This document shows positions 28,120-36,656 of a DNA stretch of 64,000 bases, one piece after another. A model generated the notes under the pieces. That model saw only the letters and a program-made list of their open reading frames with translations. It was not told the origin of the DNA and made no database searches. The stretch is from positions 6,115,501-6,179,500 of the forward strand of contig NZ_BNJI01000001.1 of NCBI RefSeq assembly GCF_016587415.1, in the 5' to 3' direction. Source of the stretch: Ktedonobacter sp. SOSP1-85. GTDB lineage: Bacteria; Chloroflexota; Ktedonobacteria; Ktedonobacterales; Ktedonobacteraceae. The number at the start of each line of letters is the position of its first letter. Within the stretch, counting starts at the first letter, position 1. The translations under genes were made by a program, and so were the position numbers.

Positions 28120-29376
28120 TTACGCTTTGATGATGCCATACTGCAATTTCATGAGGAGGATGCGCTGGAGGGATTCATCGATGCGCTTCTCAGTTAAGCG
28201 TCCATTCTGGATGGCGTCTTTAAAGGCTTGTATGATACCTGCTACATCCGAGGGTTCATATGGTCCCTCAATCAGATCATTGCCTGCAATGATTGCGAGG
28301 ACGGCGGATTCGGCCAGGCCCCAGCGTTTGAGACCACCCATATAGAGGCCATCCGTGATCACCACACCGTTATAGCCGAGCTGTTTGCGCAGGACGCCAT
28401 CGATGGCCTTGGGCGAGAGTTCGGCGGGCAGATCGGGATCAATAGCCGTAGTGACTACGTCGGTCGACATAATCATGGCGGGCTTCTGCGTCGCGATCAG
28501 TTTTTTATAGGGAGCCAGGTCGTACTTTTGGAGGGTGTCCATGCTGCTAGAGACGATGGGCAGAGTGTCATGAGGGTCATCCGCACTTGTGAGCGATCCC
28601 AGACCAGGGAAATGTTTCAAGCAACCAATAACGTTATTTTTCTGCAAGCCATTCAGAAAGGCACCCGCATAGGTTGCGACGGAGTTGCCGTCTGTGCCAA
28701 AGGTGCGCGAGGCGAGTAGTGGAGGCGTCGCTGTCTGCACATCGACGACGGGTGCAAGGTTCACATTAATGCCAACCTGTTGCATGTGGTTGGCATCTTC
28801 CTGTCCCGCCTCCAGGGCTTTGTTGGGGTCTCCGGTGGCTGCCAGATCCTCGGCGGATGGAGCGTCTCCAAACAAGGTGCTGAGCTTATTGACAACCCCG
28901 CCTTCCTGGTCGATGGCGATCAGCAGGGGAATCTTCGCATCTTTATTGGCCGCGTCTGAGAATTGTTTTGATCCAGCAATGGTATTGGAGGGATATTCAA
29001 AATTATGATTTACCTGCTGATAGAGATAGCCACCCACATGTTGCTGACCAATCATGTAGGGGAGTTTGGTGTTTTCGTAATCTGAGCCAAAATATTCGAC
29101 GATAATGAGCTGTCCCAGCTTTTCATCGAGTGACATGCCCGAGATGAGGGCCTTCACTTTGCTGAGGCGTTGCTGCTCAAGCGTGTTTTCATATGAGTTC
29201 TCGTTCCCTTTGGAAGCCGTGGCCTGGCTGCCCTGGGAGGATGTATTTGGTGAGTTACCAGTTGTCGTATCTGCGCAACTGGTAAGAAAGAGAAGGAGGC
29301 AGCAGATACAGGCAAGGAACGATTTTAAAATATGTTGATGAGTCAATTGTGTGCGTTTTAGCGGGTAGTTTTGCAT
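28120..29376 (-). CDS. Beta-N-acetylhexosaminidase lipoprotein (GH3, NagZ type), copy 1
   Basis: 418 aa. Lipoprotein signal FLACICCLLLFLTSC. GH3 barrel with IDQEGGVVNKL, KHFPGLG, the His/Asp dyad region ADDPHDTLPIV and nucleophile Asp in GVVITDGLYMGG. NagZ-type enzymes release GlcNAc from muropeptide or glycan ends; here the enzyme would act at the cell surface. The C-terminus is single-domain length. A GGAG lies upstream of ATG 29376. Its upstream region is shared with copy 2, suggesting common regulation. Confidence 0.9.
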   Translation of the reverse strand: MQNYPLKRTQLTHQHILKSFLACICCLLLFLTSCADTTTGNSPNTSSQGSQATASKGNENSYENTLEQQRLSKVKALISGMSLDEKLGQLIIVEYFGSDYENTKLPYMIGQQHVGGYLYQQVNHNFEYPSNTIAGSKQFSDAANKDAKIPLLIAIDQEGGVVNKLSTLFGDAPSAEDLAATGDPNKALEAGQEDANHMQQVGINVNLAPVVDVQTATPPLLASRTFGTDGNSVATYAGAFLNGLQKNNVIGCLKHFPGLGSLTSADDPHDTLPIVSSSMDTLQKYDLAPYKKLIATQKPAMIMSTDVVTTAIDPDLPAELSPKAIDGVLRKQLGYNGVVITDGLYMGGLKRWGLAESAVLAIIAGNDLIEGPYEPSDVAGIIQAFKDAIQNGRLTEKRIDESLQRILLMKLQYGIIKA

Positions 29377-29424
29377 AGTAAATTAAAGCTCCAGCAAAAA
29401 AAACATCTGCGGTATCATATGATG

Positions 29425-29512
29425 ATGGCATCATGCCATTCCCTACTTACCATAACGCAATATACCCCCATTTGTTTTCAAAAAAACCAGAGGTCCCATA
29501 AAGGAATCAATT
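29425..29512 (-). promoter_or_regulatory. Conserved upstream region of NagZ-type copy 1
   Basis: Shares blocks CTTACCATAACGCAATA and AACCAGAGGTCCCATAAAGG, and the palindrome ATGGCAT-C-ATGCCAT (GGCAT-C-ACGCC in the other copy), with 30873-30959. Probably a retained promoter/operator; no exact -10/-35 called. Confidence 0.55.
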
Positions 29513-29576
29513 AGGCTTGCATAGAGCGCCAGAAGCGGCTGTATCACGGTGGGCCGATGCTGCTAAAGCACATTGG

Positions 29577-30829
29577 TCAGGTTTTGATGATGCCGTATTG
29601 CATCTTCATGAGGAGGATGCGCTGGAGGGATTCATCAATGCGCTGCTCGCTCAGGCGCCCATTCTGGATGGCGTCTTTAAAGGCCTGCACGACCTCGGCT
29701 ACCTGCGAGGGGTGGTGGGTCCCTCAATCAGGTCGTTGCCCGCGATGATCGAGAGCACGGCGGCCTCTCCTAGCGTCCAACGATCAATTATGCCACCCAT
29801 ATAGAGGCCATCCGTGATCACCACACCGTTATAGCCGAGCTGTTTACGTAGCATACCATTGATGGCCTTGGGAGAGAGCTCCGCTGGCAGATTGGGATCA
29901 ATGGCCGTAGTTACCACGTCGGTCGACATGATCATGGCAGGCTTCTGCGTCGCAATCAGCTTCTTATAGGGCGCGAGGTCATATTTTTGAAGCGTATCCA
30001 TGCTGCTGGAGACGATGGGCAGTGCTAAGTGAGGATCATTCTCATTCCCTGCCGTAAGCGCGCCCAGACCGGGAAAGTGCTTCAAGCAGCCAATAACATT
30101 ATTTTTCTGCACGCCATTTAAGAATGCGCCTGCGTAGTTCGCGACAGTATCGCCATCCGAACCGTAGATGCGTGATTGGAGGAGCGGAGGTGTGACCGTT
30201 TGCACATCGACGACGGGGGCAAGGTTCGTATTTATGCCTAGCTGCTGCAAGTGCCTGGCGGCTTGCTGACCCGCCTCTATGGCCTTGTTGGGATCGCCGG
30301 TGGCCGTCAGGTCTGCCGCAGCCGGTGCATCCCCAAAGAAGGTCGCGATTTTATTGACTAAGCCGCCCTCCTGGTCGACGGCGATCAGCAAGGGAATCCT
30401 GGCGTCTTTATTGGCTAAATCCCCCAACTGCTTTACCGCGTCAATAGTATTGGAGGGGTATTCAAAGTTATGGTTTGCTGCCTGGTAGAGATAGCCACCT
30501 ACATGCTGTGCAATCATGGCGGGGAGTTCTGTGTTAGGATAGTCGCTATAAAGATATTCGACGATGATGAGTTGCCCGAGCTTTTCGTCGAGAGACATGC
30601 TTGAAATTAAGGCCTTCACTTTGCTGAGGCGTTGCTGCTCAAGTGTACTTTCATATGTGTTTTCGTTCCCTTTGGCCACAGCGGCCTGAGATGACGTGCC
30701 TGATGGATTGGCTGCTGCCATATCTGAGCAACCCGTGAGAAAGAGCAGGAAGCAGCAGATACCTGTAAATAAAGATCTTGAAATATGCTGATTGATTATC
30801 TGGGTGTGTTTTAGCAGGTATTTTTGCAT
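29577..30829 (-). CDS. Beta-N-acetylhexosaminidase lipoprotein (GH3, NagZ type), copy 2, C-terminal frameshift
   Basis: The open frame from 30829 stops at 29699 after NDLIEGPTTPRR. The missing ~50 residues continue in another frame to 29577 (PSQVAEVVQAFKDAI ... MKMQYGIIKT). One base is missing near the C-rich stretch at about 29709-29719. All catalytic motifs precede the break: VDQEGGLVNKI, KHFPGLG, ENDPHLALPIV, ITDGLYMGG. Lipobox FLTGC. Loss of the final helix might destabilise the barrel. Tandem paralogue of the gene at 28120. Confidence 0.8.
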
Positions 30830-30872
30830 AATTGATATGTCTCCAGCAAAAATATTTATGGCGTTCTAGGAA

Positions 30873-30959
30873 GGCATCACGCCATCCTCACTTACCATAA
30901 CGCAATAAGTTCCCTTTTTGCCCCTGAGAAAACCAGAGGTCCCATAAAGGAAGCAATAA
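30873..30959 (-). promoter_or_regulatory. Conserved upstream region of NagZ-type copy 2
   Basis: Same blocks, order and orientation as at 29425-29512 relative to the gene start, with diverged spacers between them. Confidence 0.55.
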
Positions 30960-31108
30960 AGCATTCGAGGCACACCAGAAAAGGCTGTATCGCAAGCGAG
31001 AAGATGCCAACCGTTTGGACATGCCTCCTTCCCGCGATACTATAATGAGAGTGCGTAGATGCACAATGTTGTGTGTCACTTAGGGTATAGATTATGAGGA
31101 GTTATGAT

Positions 31109-31987
31109 ATGCCACGCGCCGTTGATTTTCATGTCCACCTGCCGACTACGGAGTTTATGCAGGTGACGCTTGGCCCATATGCCAGGGCCGCTGAGAAGTT
31201 CTTCCGCACTGAAGTCAAGCTTAAAGATATCGAGCAGATCGCCGCCGATTACGCCGAGTTAGATATGATCGGTGTGCTGCTGGCCTGGGACGCCGAGACC
31301 GCGACTGGCCTGCCCCCACTGGGCAATGACTATATTGCTGAGATTGTGAAGCGCTACCCGCAGCAATTTATTGGCTTTGCCAGCGTCGATCCCCATAAGG
31401 GCAAGGTCGCCGTGAAAGAGATAGAGCGTGCCGTGAAAGATCTTGGGCTGGGTGGTGCTAAGTTCCATCCAGGCGTTCAGGCTTTCTATCCCAATGACCC
31501 GCAATTTTATCCATTGATGGAGAAGATTCAGGAACTGGGCATCCCGGCGCTCTTTCATACCGGCACCAATGGCCTGGGGGCTGGCACGCCTGGTGGCATG
31601 GGTATCAAGCTTGACTATACACGCCCCATCTACCTGGATGCCCTGGCGGCTGACTTCCCCGGCCTGACGATTATTGGCGCTCACCCCTCCTGGCCCTGGC
31701 ATGAGGAGATGCTGGCCGCCATGCAGCATAAGACCAACATCTATAACGATCTCTCAGGCTGGTCGCCCAAGCGCATCCCCGAGGTATTGCTGCGCGAGGC
31801 CGCGACGCGGATGCAGGATCGCTTCCTCTTCGGCTCCGACTATCCCTTTATTACCCCCCAGCGCTGGCTGCGCGACTTCGAGGCCTTTGACTATTTTACG
31901 CCCGAGGCACGCGAAAAACTGATGTGGCGCAATGCGCAGAAGCTCCTGGCCCATACCGCCGTGGCCCAGATGAACTTCTCAGGCTAG
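31109..31987 (+). CDS. Amidohydrolase-2 family metal-dependent hydrolase or decarboxylase
   Basis: 292 aa from ATG 31109 (GAGGAG, 31096-31101). TIM barrel with N-terminal metal motif DFHVHLP, a second-sphere GAKFHPGVQAF, GAHPSWPWHEEM and C-terminal metal Asp in FGSDYPFITPQRWL. Related to the ACMSD/gamma-resorcylate decarboxylase group, which includes hydrolases and non-oxidative decarboxylases. Substrate not assignable. Single gene, followed by a strong hairpin at 32029. Confidence 0.88.
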   Translation: MPRAVDFHVHLPTTEFMQVTLGPYARAAEKFFRTEVKLKDIEQIAADYAELDMIGVLLAWDAETATGLPPLGNDYIAEIVKRYPQQFIGFASVDPHKGKVAVKEIERAVKDLGLGGAKFHPGVQAFYPNDPQFYPLMEKIQELGIPALFHTGTNGLGAGTPGGMGIKLDYTRPIYLDALAADFPGLTIIGAHPSWPWHEEMLAAMQHKTNIYNDLSGWSPKRIPEVLLREAATRMQDRFLFGSDYPFITPQRWLRDFEAFDYFTPEAREKLMWRNAQKLLAHTAVAQMNFSG

Positions 31988-32028
31988 CCCAAAGCTTTTC
32001 ATTTTTCTTCTAGCTCTTGCCTCGCCTC

Positions 32029-32071
32029 GGGGTAAAGGGGTGTGATATCAGCTATCACACCCCTTTACCCC
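32029..32071. terminator. Long hairpin after the amidohydrolase gene
   Basis: 19-nt perfect arms (GGGGTAAAGGGGTGTGATA and complement), 5-nt loop. Followed by TGAGCGCCGCAGGTGCGAA, a motif that recurs after the hairpin at 52324. Confidence 0.82.
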
Positions 32072-32242
32072 TGAGCGCCGCAGGTGCGAAGGCTCCATCG
32101 AGAAAAAGGAAGCCCCCCGATGTAATCGAGAAATGGAAAGCCCTTGCCAAAAGCCTGAAAATATTGACATGGATGTATTTGCTTCCTATACTGTGGAAGG
32201 CGAGACTCGCTAAAGCGGACAAACACGAAGAGGGGATAGGCC

Positions 32243-33133
32243 ATGTCATTTACTCAAGATGAGCTACAAGCATTTACAACCATTCTCGATCAACGGCTGA
32301 GCGCGCATCGACGCGAGATGGAGCGCTCGCTGGATAGCCGCTTTGCGACCTTGCGCCGCGAGTTTGAGCAGCGCCTCTCCTCACTCAACCAGGAACTTTT
32401 ACGTACTATTCCTCGTCGCTTGAATGAGCAGCATGCGCGCACGCTGGAGGGGCTGAGTCAGATCGTCTCTTCCGGGCAGGAGCATGCGGACCAGGCTCTG
32501 GCGCGCCACCTGGAACAGCGCGAGGATCGCCAGCAGGGACAATTTCAACACACCATGGAGAACGCCCTGGCGGCCCAACTGCTGGCCATCGAGGAGCTAA
32601 TCAAGCAACATACCCAGAGTGACTTTGCGACCTTTGGGGAGGGCGCTACCGAACTGGAGTTGAGTTCCGAGTACGACTCGATAGAGCTACAGACCGAGAT
32701 TCCCTGGGATGATATGGCAGCCGCCTTTGACAGGGTGCTGGAACAGCGCCTGAGCATCCTCGATGATTCTATGCAAGGTATGCTCAAAGAGGTCCAGAAC
32801 TACCTGGCGGTCCAGATGCAGAGCTTGCACGCGGATCTCATACAGCAGCAGCCCGCCTTTGCCAGTAATATTACCAATATCGAAGAAATACTCACCAGCA
32901 TCCAGCAATTGGAGCATATTATTGAATCCATGCAGGTGGCGATGAACGCCAATCACGCCCTGCTCTCGAATCGTATCTATCATCACCAGCAGCTTCCCCT
33001 TGAGCGTGCGCACCCCAATAATCACTCCACGCGCCCCTCAGCACTCTCTGCCAACGGCAAAAAAACGCCCTTCCCTCTCCTCCTGGAGCAGGAAGAACCC
33101 ATCGAGGAAGAAGCCTCCTCCACACCAGAATAA
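32243..33133 (+). CDS. Coiled-coil protein of unknown function
   Basis: 296 aa from ATG 32243 (AGGGGATAGG upstream). Almost entirely helical with heptad-like Leu spacing and many Gln/Glu/Arg. Three apparent segments are separated by an acidic insert (FGEGATELELSSEYDSIELQ) near residue 140. The C-terminal ~40 residues are Pro/Asn/Glu-rich and disordered. No membrane segment or enzyme motif. Possibly a cytoskeletal or scaffold protein; this is a guess from composition only. Confidence 0.7.
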   Translation: MSFTQDELQAFTTILDQRLSAHRREMERSLDSRFATLRREFEQRLSSLNQELLRTIPRRLNEQHARTLEGLSQIVSSGQEHADQALARHLEQREDRQQGQFQHTMENALAAQLLAIEELIKQHTQSDFATFGEGATELELSSEYDSIELQTEIPWDDMAAAFDRVLEQRLSILDDSMQGMLKEVQNYLAVQMQSLHADLIQQQPAFASNITNIEEILTSIQQLEHIIESMQVAMNANHALLSNRIYHHQQLPLERAHPNNHSTRPSALSANGKKTPFPLLLEQEEPIEEEASSTPE

Positions 33134-33173
33134 ATGGTAATATGCCTCCCGTTGTTTGGCAGCGAGAGGCATG

Positions 33174-33842
33174 CTATTCCCACGTGGGAACATCCTTGAG
33201 GATCGAGCACATCATGCGGTAGTAGTACATGGCTATCTGCCTGGAGGTGTAGGGCCTTCCCTGCTCTAGCCACCAGGTGATGGTATCAACCAGGAGTGCG
33301 GCGATTTGGGCGGGCACAAACCCGTCCATCAATACGCGAGAAACCCCGAGATTCCCGTTGAAAGCCTTTACCAACTCCTGGAGACGCTCGCTTATCATAT
33401 CGGCGAGATATGCCCGCATGTTCATCACAAACCAGGAACTCCCCCTCTTGCCAAGCAGCGCCCTATACAGCCTCTCATATTTAGCAACATGCTCGAAGAG
33501 TTCCACATATGGTAGGGGCGTGGGAATGACCTCTTCGGCATATTTGAAGAGTTGGGTCCAGGACTGCGCAGGGGTTTTGAGGTCAGCAGTGCTCAATGCA
33601 TCGCGACGAAAGACATCAAAATCCCGGTTGATAGTAATGACAGTCTCCTCAAATAGCTTCATGACCAGGTCGTATTTATCCTCATAGTAGCGATAGAAGG
33701 CGGTTCGGCTGACCATCGCATGGCTTGCAATCTCTCCAACAGTGATGGCATCGAAACCGCGCTCTTCTATTAAGGCGATGAACGCATCCCGAATGAGCTT
33801 CTGGGTGCGCCTCACACGCAAATCACCAGGCGAGTGTGACAT
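33174..33842 (-). CDS. TetR-family transcriptional regulator
   Basis: 222 aa from ATG 33842 (AAGGAG, 6-nt spacing). The HTH is ITVGEIASHAMVSRTAFYRYYEDKYDL. The helical C-terminal ligand domain resembles the TetR_C_7/8 groups. Divergent from the F420-type oxidoreductase gene at 34032, its likely target. The inverted repeat ACAATT-N6-AATTGT at 33867-33884 is a candidate operator. Confidence 0.9.
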   Translation of the reverse strand: MSHSPGDLRVRRTQKLIRDAFIALIEERGFDAITVGEIASHAMVSRTAFYRYYEDKYDLVMKLFEETVITINRDFDVFRRDALSTADLKTPAQSWTQLFKYAEEVIPTPLPYVELFEHVAKYERLYRALLGKRGSSWFVMNMRAYLADMISERLQELVKAFNGNLGVSRVLMDGFVPAQIAALLVDTITWWLEQGRPYTSRQIAMYYYRMMCSILKDVPTWE

Positions 33843-33866
33843 CTTGCGCTCCTTGTTACATATCTA

Positions 33867-33884
33867 ACAATTAGCTCCAATTGT
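33867..33884. promoter_or_regulatory. Candidate TetR operator
   Basis: ACAATT and AATTGT are separated by AGCTCC, 25 bp upstream of the TetR start. The half-sites are short, so the call is tentative. Confidence 0.35.
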
Positions 33885-34031
33885 GGCTTGTTTCCAGCCA
33901 GGAGCCAGGCTACACTTGGAAAGAGACAACATGTTACGGAATTTCTTTTACGTTACAAAATAGCATGTCTGTCAAATAGGGACTTTTGCAAAACAAGCTT
34001 GAAAAAGGTGAACGAGAAAGCAGGTGGTACC

Positions 34032-34466
34032 GTGCCAGTAAATACAGAGCAGCAAGAGACAATTGAAGCGCGCCCCAGGCAGCAACTAAATAAGAGATCG
34101 AACGCGCTCTTTCTCAAAATTTCTGGAGGATGTTTGCGCGCCTATTCTGTGCTCAAGCATCTTGGACGAAGCAGTGGCCGAGAATATATCACGCCTCTCT
34201 CAGCGTATCCACTGGGTGATGGTTTTGTTATGGCAGTGCTCTATGGGGAGGCAAAGAATGTTGATTGGGTCCGCAATGTGATGGCCGCTGACCGTTGTGT
34301 TCTCAAGACAAGAGGGGAGGAGTATGTGTTAGAGAGGCCTGAGATTATCCCCGCTTCACAGGCGGAAGCTGCCTATCCTCCACTTCTGAGATTTGTGTTC
34401 CGATCAAGGGGCATTCACGAATTCTTGTGGGCACATCGATCTTCCCCTTCTCGGCTGGCAAGTTAG
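34032..34466 (+). CDS. Deazaflavin (F420)-dependent nitroreductase-family protein (DUF385/Ddn-like)
   Basis: About 144 aa from GTG 34032, behind AGGTGG; the frame is open back to 33888, so the start is uncertain. Split-barrel landmarks: LGRSSGREYITPLSAYPLGD, FVMAVLYGEAKNVDWVRNVM and an Arg/Glu strand. Members reduce or bind substrates with F420H2. With the LLM oxidoreductase at 45939 it suggests the host makes F420. Probably controlled by the divergent TetR gene. Confidence 0.8.
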   Translation: MPVNTEQQETIEARPRQQLNKRSNALFLKISGGCLRAYSVLKHLGRSSGREYITPLSAYPLGDGFVMAVLYGEAKNVDWVRNVMAADRCVLKTRGEEYVLERPEIIPASQAEAAYPPLLRFVFRSRGIHEFLWAHRSSPSRLAS

Positions 34467-34519
34467 CCCTGAGAAGAATAATGTGGTGTTTGGGTGTGAG
34501 TTCGCCCACATCCAACACC

Positions 34520-34580
34520 GAGTAAGGGGTATCTGGTGGCGGGATGGCGAAACCATCCCGCCACCAGATACCCCTTACTC
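34520..34580. terminator. Long hairpin after the DUF385 gene
   Basis: Perfect 28-nt arms (34520-34547, 34553-34580) with loop CGAAA, 54 bp after the stop. Confidence 0.85.
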
Positions 34581-34582
34581 CT

Positions 34583-34672
34583 GAGCGTCATCTTCACGCG
34601 AAGGGCAAAGAACTTGCTAAGCCTTAGTGGCTGATGCTATAATAGTGCTCCTTCGCGTGAAGATGACGCTCT
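34583..34672. repeat. 22-bp inverted repeat flanking a promoter
   Basis: GAGCGTCATCTTCACGCGAA (starting 34583) recurs as its reverse complement ending 34672, enclosing the promoter at 34614-34643. Confidence 0.8.
34614..34643 (+). promoter_or_regulatory. Promoter of the ABC-2 exporter operon
   Basis: TTGCTA (34614-34619) and a consensus TATAAT (34638-34643), 18-nt spacing, upstream of the operon beginning at 34900. The long leader (about 250 nt) contains the right arm of an inverted repeat. Confidence 0.6.
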
Positions 34673-34899
34673 CTTTGGCGCGTAGGGGGTTTCTGGTACT
34701 TGTTTTTCTTCCTTACGGGTTGGTTGTGAGCCATCCCGGTTTTGTCGTGTCCCCGATAATTTCCTTTCCACATCTTCTTCATCGACCCGGCCTTGTCCGG
34801 GCACGTGGTTTGTATGCACGCAAGCCACGTTTGATCACAGTCCTTTCATCAGAGTAGGGCGTTTTGTGCTCTCTCTGGCTGTCCTTTGCAAGGAGTGAT

Positions 34900-35694
34900 A
34901 TGTTCCCTTTTTATGTTGAGGTGGCGTTGACCGCATTTCGCCGCCAATTAATCTATCGCTGGGCCAATATTTCGGGCCTGGTTACCAACATTTTCTTCTG
35001 TACCCTATTTAGCTATATCATCCTCGCGCTCTATCACGCGCGACCGGCGGTCCCTGGCTATAGTGTTCAGGATAGCCTGCGCTATACCTGGCTCTTACAA
35101 TCCTTCCTTATGGTCATTTCGCCATTTGGTTGGATGGACCTGATGATGACGATTCGCACTGGGGAGGTCGTGTCGGATCTAAGCAAGCCCTGCGACTTCT
35201 GCTGGTACTGGTTTAGCCGCGAGGTGGGGCGGAGCCTCTTCTTCCTGCTCTTTCGTGGGCTACCCATCTATGTGGCGGGCATGGTTTTGTTTCATATAGG
35301 CGTGCCTATCTCCTGGACGAACTGGGGTACGCTTCTTTTGATGCTGCCGCCCGCCATTCTGCTGGGGGTGGCCTATCGCTTTCTCTATAACATCTTTGCC
35401 TTCTGGATTCTTGAAGGGCGAGCCATGGTCACGATGTCCGTGGTTATCTCGCAGTTTTTTACCGGGTCCTATGTGCCTGTCTACTTCTTCCCTGGCTGGT
35501 TGCGAAGCTTCACGGTCTGGTTGCCGTTCAATGGCTTTATGAACGCGCCCGCGCTGGCCTTTCTGGGCAAGATGACGCTGACCGACTTCTGGTTTGAGTT
35601 TGTGCGTCAACTGGGCTGGCTACTAGTCCTTATCCTGATTGCGCGTGCCGTGACCACCATCGCGACGCGTCGCGTGGTGTCTCAGGGCGGTTAA
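34900..35694 (+). CDS. ABC-2 exporter permease (DUF990 type), subunit 1
   Basis: About 264 aa from ATG 34900 (AAGGAG upstream). Six membrane segments. The conserved cytoplasmic motif MTIRTGEVVSDLSKPCDFCW is typical of DUF990/ABC2_membrane_6 permeases. Forms a heterodimer with the next gene (18-bp gap). The substrate of this family is unclear; drug or lipid export is the usual guess. Confidence 0.9.
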   Translation: MFPFYVEVALTAFRRQLIYRWANISGLVTNIFFCTLFSYIILALYHARPAVPGYSVQDSLRYTWLLQSFLMVISPFGWMDLMMTIRTGEVVSDLSKPCDFCWYWFSREVGRSLFFLLFRGLPIYVAGMVLFHIGVPISWTNWGTLLLMLPPAILLGVAYRFLYNIFAFWILEGRAMVTMSVVISQFFTGSYVPVYFFPGWLRSFTVWLPFNGFMNAPALAFLGKMTLTDFWFEFVRQLGWLLVLILIARAVTTIATRRVVSQGG

Positions 35695-35712
35695 GAGAGG
35701 AGTGTTCATACG

Positions 35713-36531
35713 ATGCTATCGACATTTCTGGCCGATCTGCGCCTCTACCGCTACCTGGTGAGCATGCAGATTAAGGCTCAGTTTCAGTACAAGGTTAATC
35801 TACTGCTGGATATTGGCTCGTATCTGGCGGTGACCGGGCTGGAGTTTTTCGCGCTCCTGCTTTTCTTCTTTGCCTTCCCCGATATGCTGGGCTGGAAGGT
35901 GGGTGAGGTGGCCTTTCTCAGCTCAGTGATCAATTTGAGCTTTGGCGTGGCCGAGCTGGTGGGCGCGGGTATTGATAATTTCCCTGAGACGATTCGTAAG
36001 GGCGAGTTTGACCGGGTGCTGTTACGTCCAACGGGGGTATTTCTCCAGATTGTGGGCAGCGATTTTCGCCTGCGCCGCCTGGGGCGTATCTCGCTAGGAG
36101 TGCTATCGATGGGCTACTCCCTGACGCTTCTGCCCCAGCTCCACTGGACCTGGATCAAGATGCTTTTACTCCCAGTTGGTATTGTCAGTACAGCGCTCAT
36201 TTTTGTGGCGATTCTGCTGCTTGGCGCGACCATCTGTTTCTGGACCATCGAGGCAGTGGAGATCACCAATGTGCTCTCCTACGGGGGGCGTGAGATGCTG
36301 AGCTATCCGCTCACGGCGTATAACGCCTTGATGCAGCGCTTCTTTCTCTTTATTGTGCCTCTGGCCTTTGGCTCGTATATCCCGGTCTGCTACATTCTTG
36401 AGCGGCCCCTGCCCTTTGGCCTTCCGCTGTGGCTGGCCTTTTGTGCGCCTGTCCTGGCGCTGGCCTTTGCCGCTGTCTGTGTGCTGGCCTGGCGCTTTGG
36501 CGTTCGTCAATATCAAAGCACTGGCAACTAA
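35713..36531 (+). CDS. ABC-2 exporter permease (DUF990 type), subunit 2
   Basis: 272 aa. Begins LYRYLVSMQIKAQFQYKVN, the typical N-terminal helix, with DNFPETIRKGEFDRVLLRPT as the cytoplasmic motif. Six membrane segments. RBS GAGAGGAG 8-14 nt before ATG 35713. Its ATPase gene follows after repeat R7. Confidence 0.9.
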   Translation: MLSTFLADLRLYRYLVSMQIKAQFQYKVNLLLDIGSYLAVTGLEFFALLLFFFAFPDMLGWKVGEVAFLSSVINLSFGVAELVGAGIDNFPETIRKGEFDRVLLRPTGVFLQIVGSDFRLRRLGRISLGVLSMGYSLTLLPQLHWTWIKMLLLPVGIVSTALIFVAILLLGATICFWTIEAVEITNVLSYGGREMLSYPLTAYNALMQRFFLFIVPLAFGSYIPVCYILERPLPFGLPLWLAFCAPVLALAFAAVCVLAWRFGVRQYQSTGN

Positions 36532-36541
36532 ATAGCGTATT

Positions 36542-36639
36542 TGTAGGGTCCATGCTGGCATGGACTCCGAGCGAAGCGATCTCCTCGCGTCGGAGTGTCA
36601 ATCTGCGGGCCTCCAGTCCATGCCAGCATGGACCCTACA
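36542..36639 (+). repeat. Gene-end inverted-repeat element, copy R7
   Basis: 98 bp between the second permease gene and its ATPase gene, 10 bp after the stop and 17 bp before the next start. Its position inside an operon argues against simple full termination. Confidence 0.95.
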
Positions 36640-36656
36640 ACTGAAAGGAGTACATT

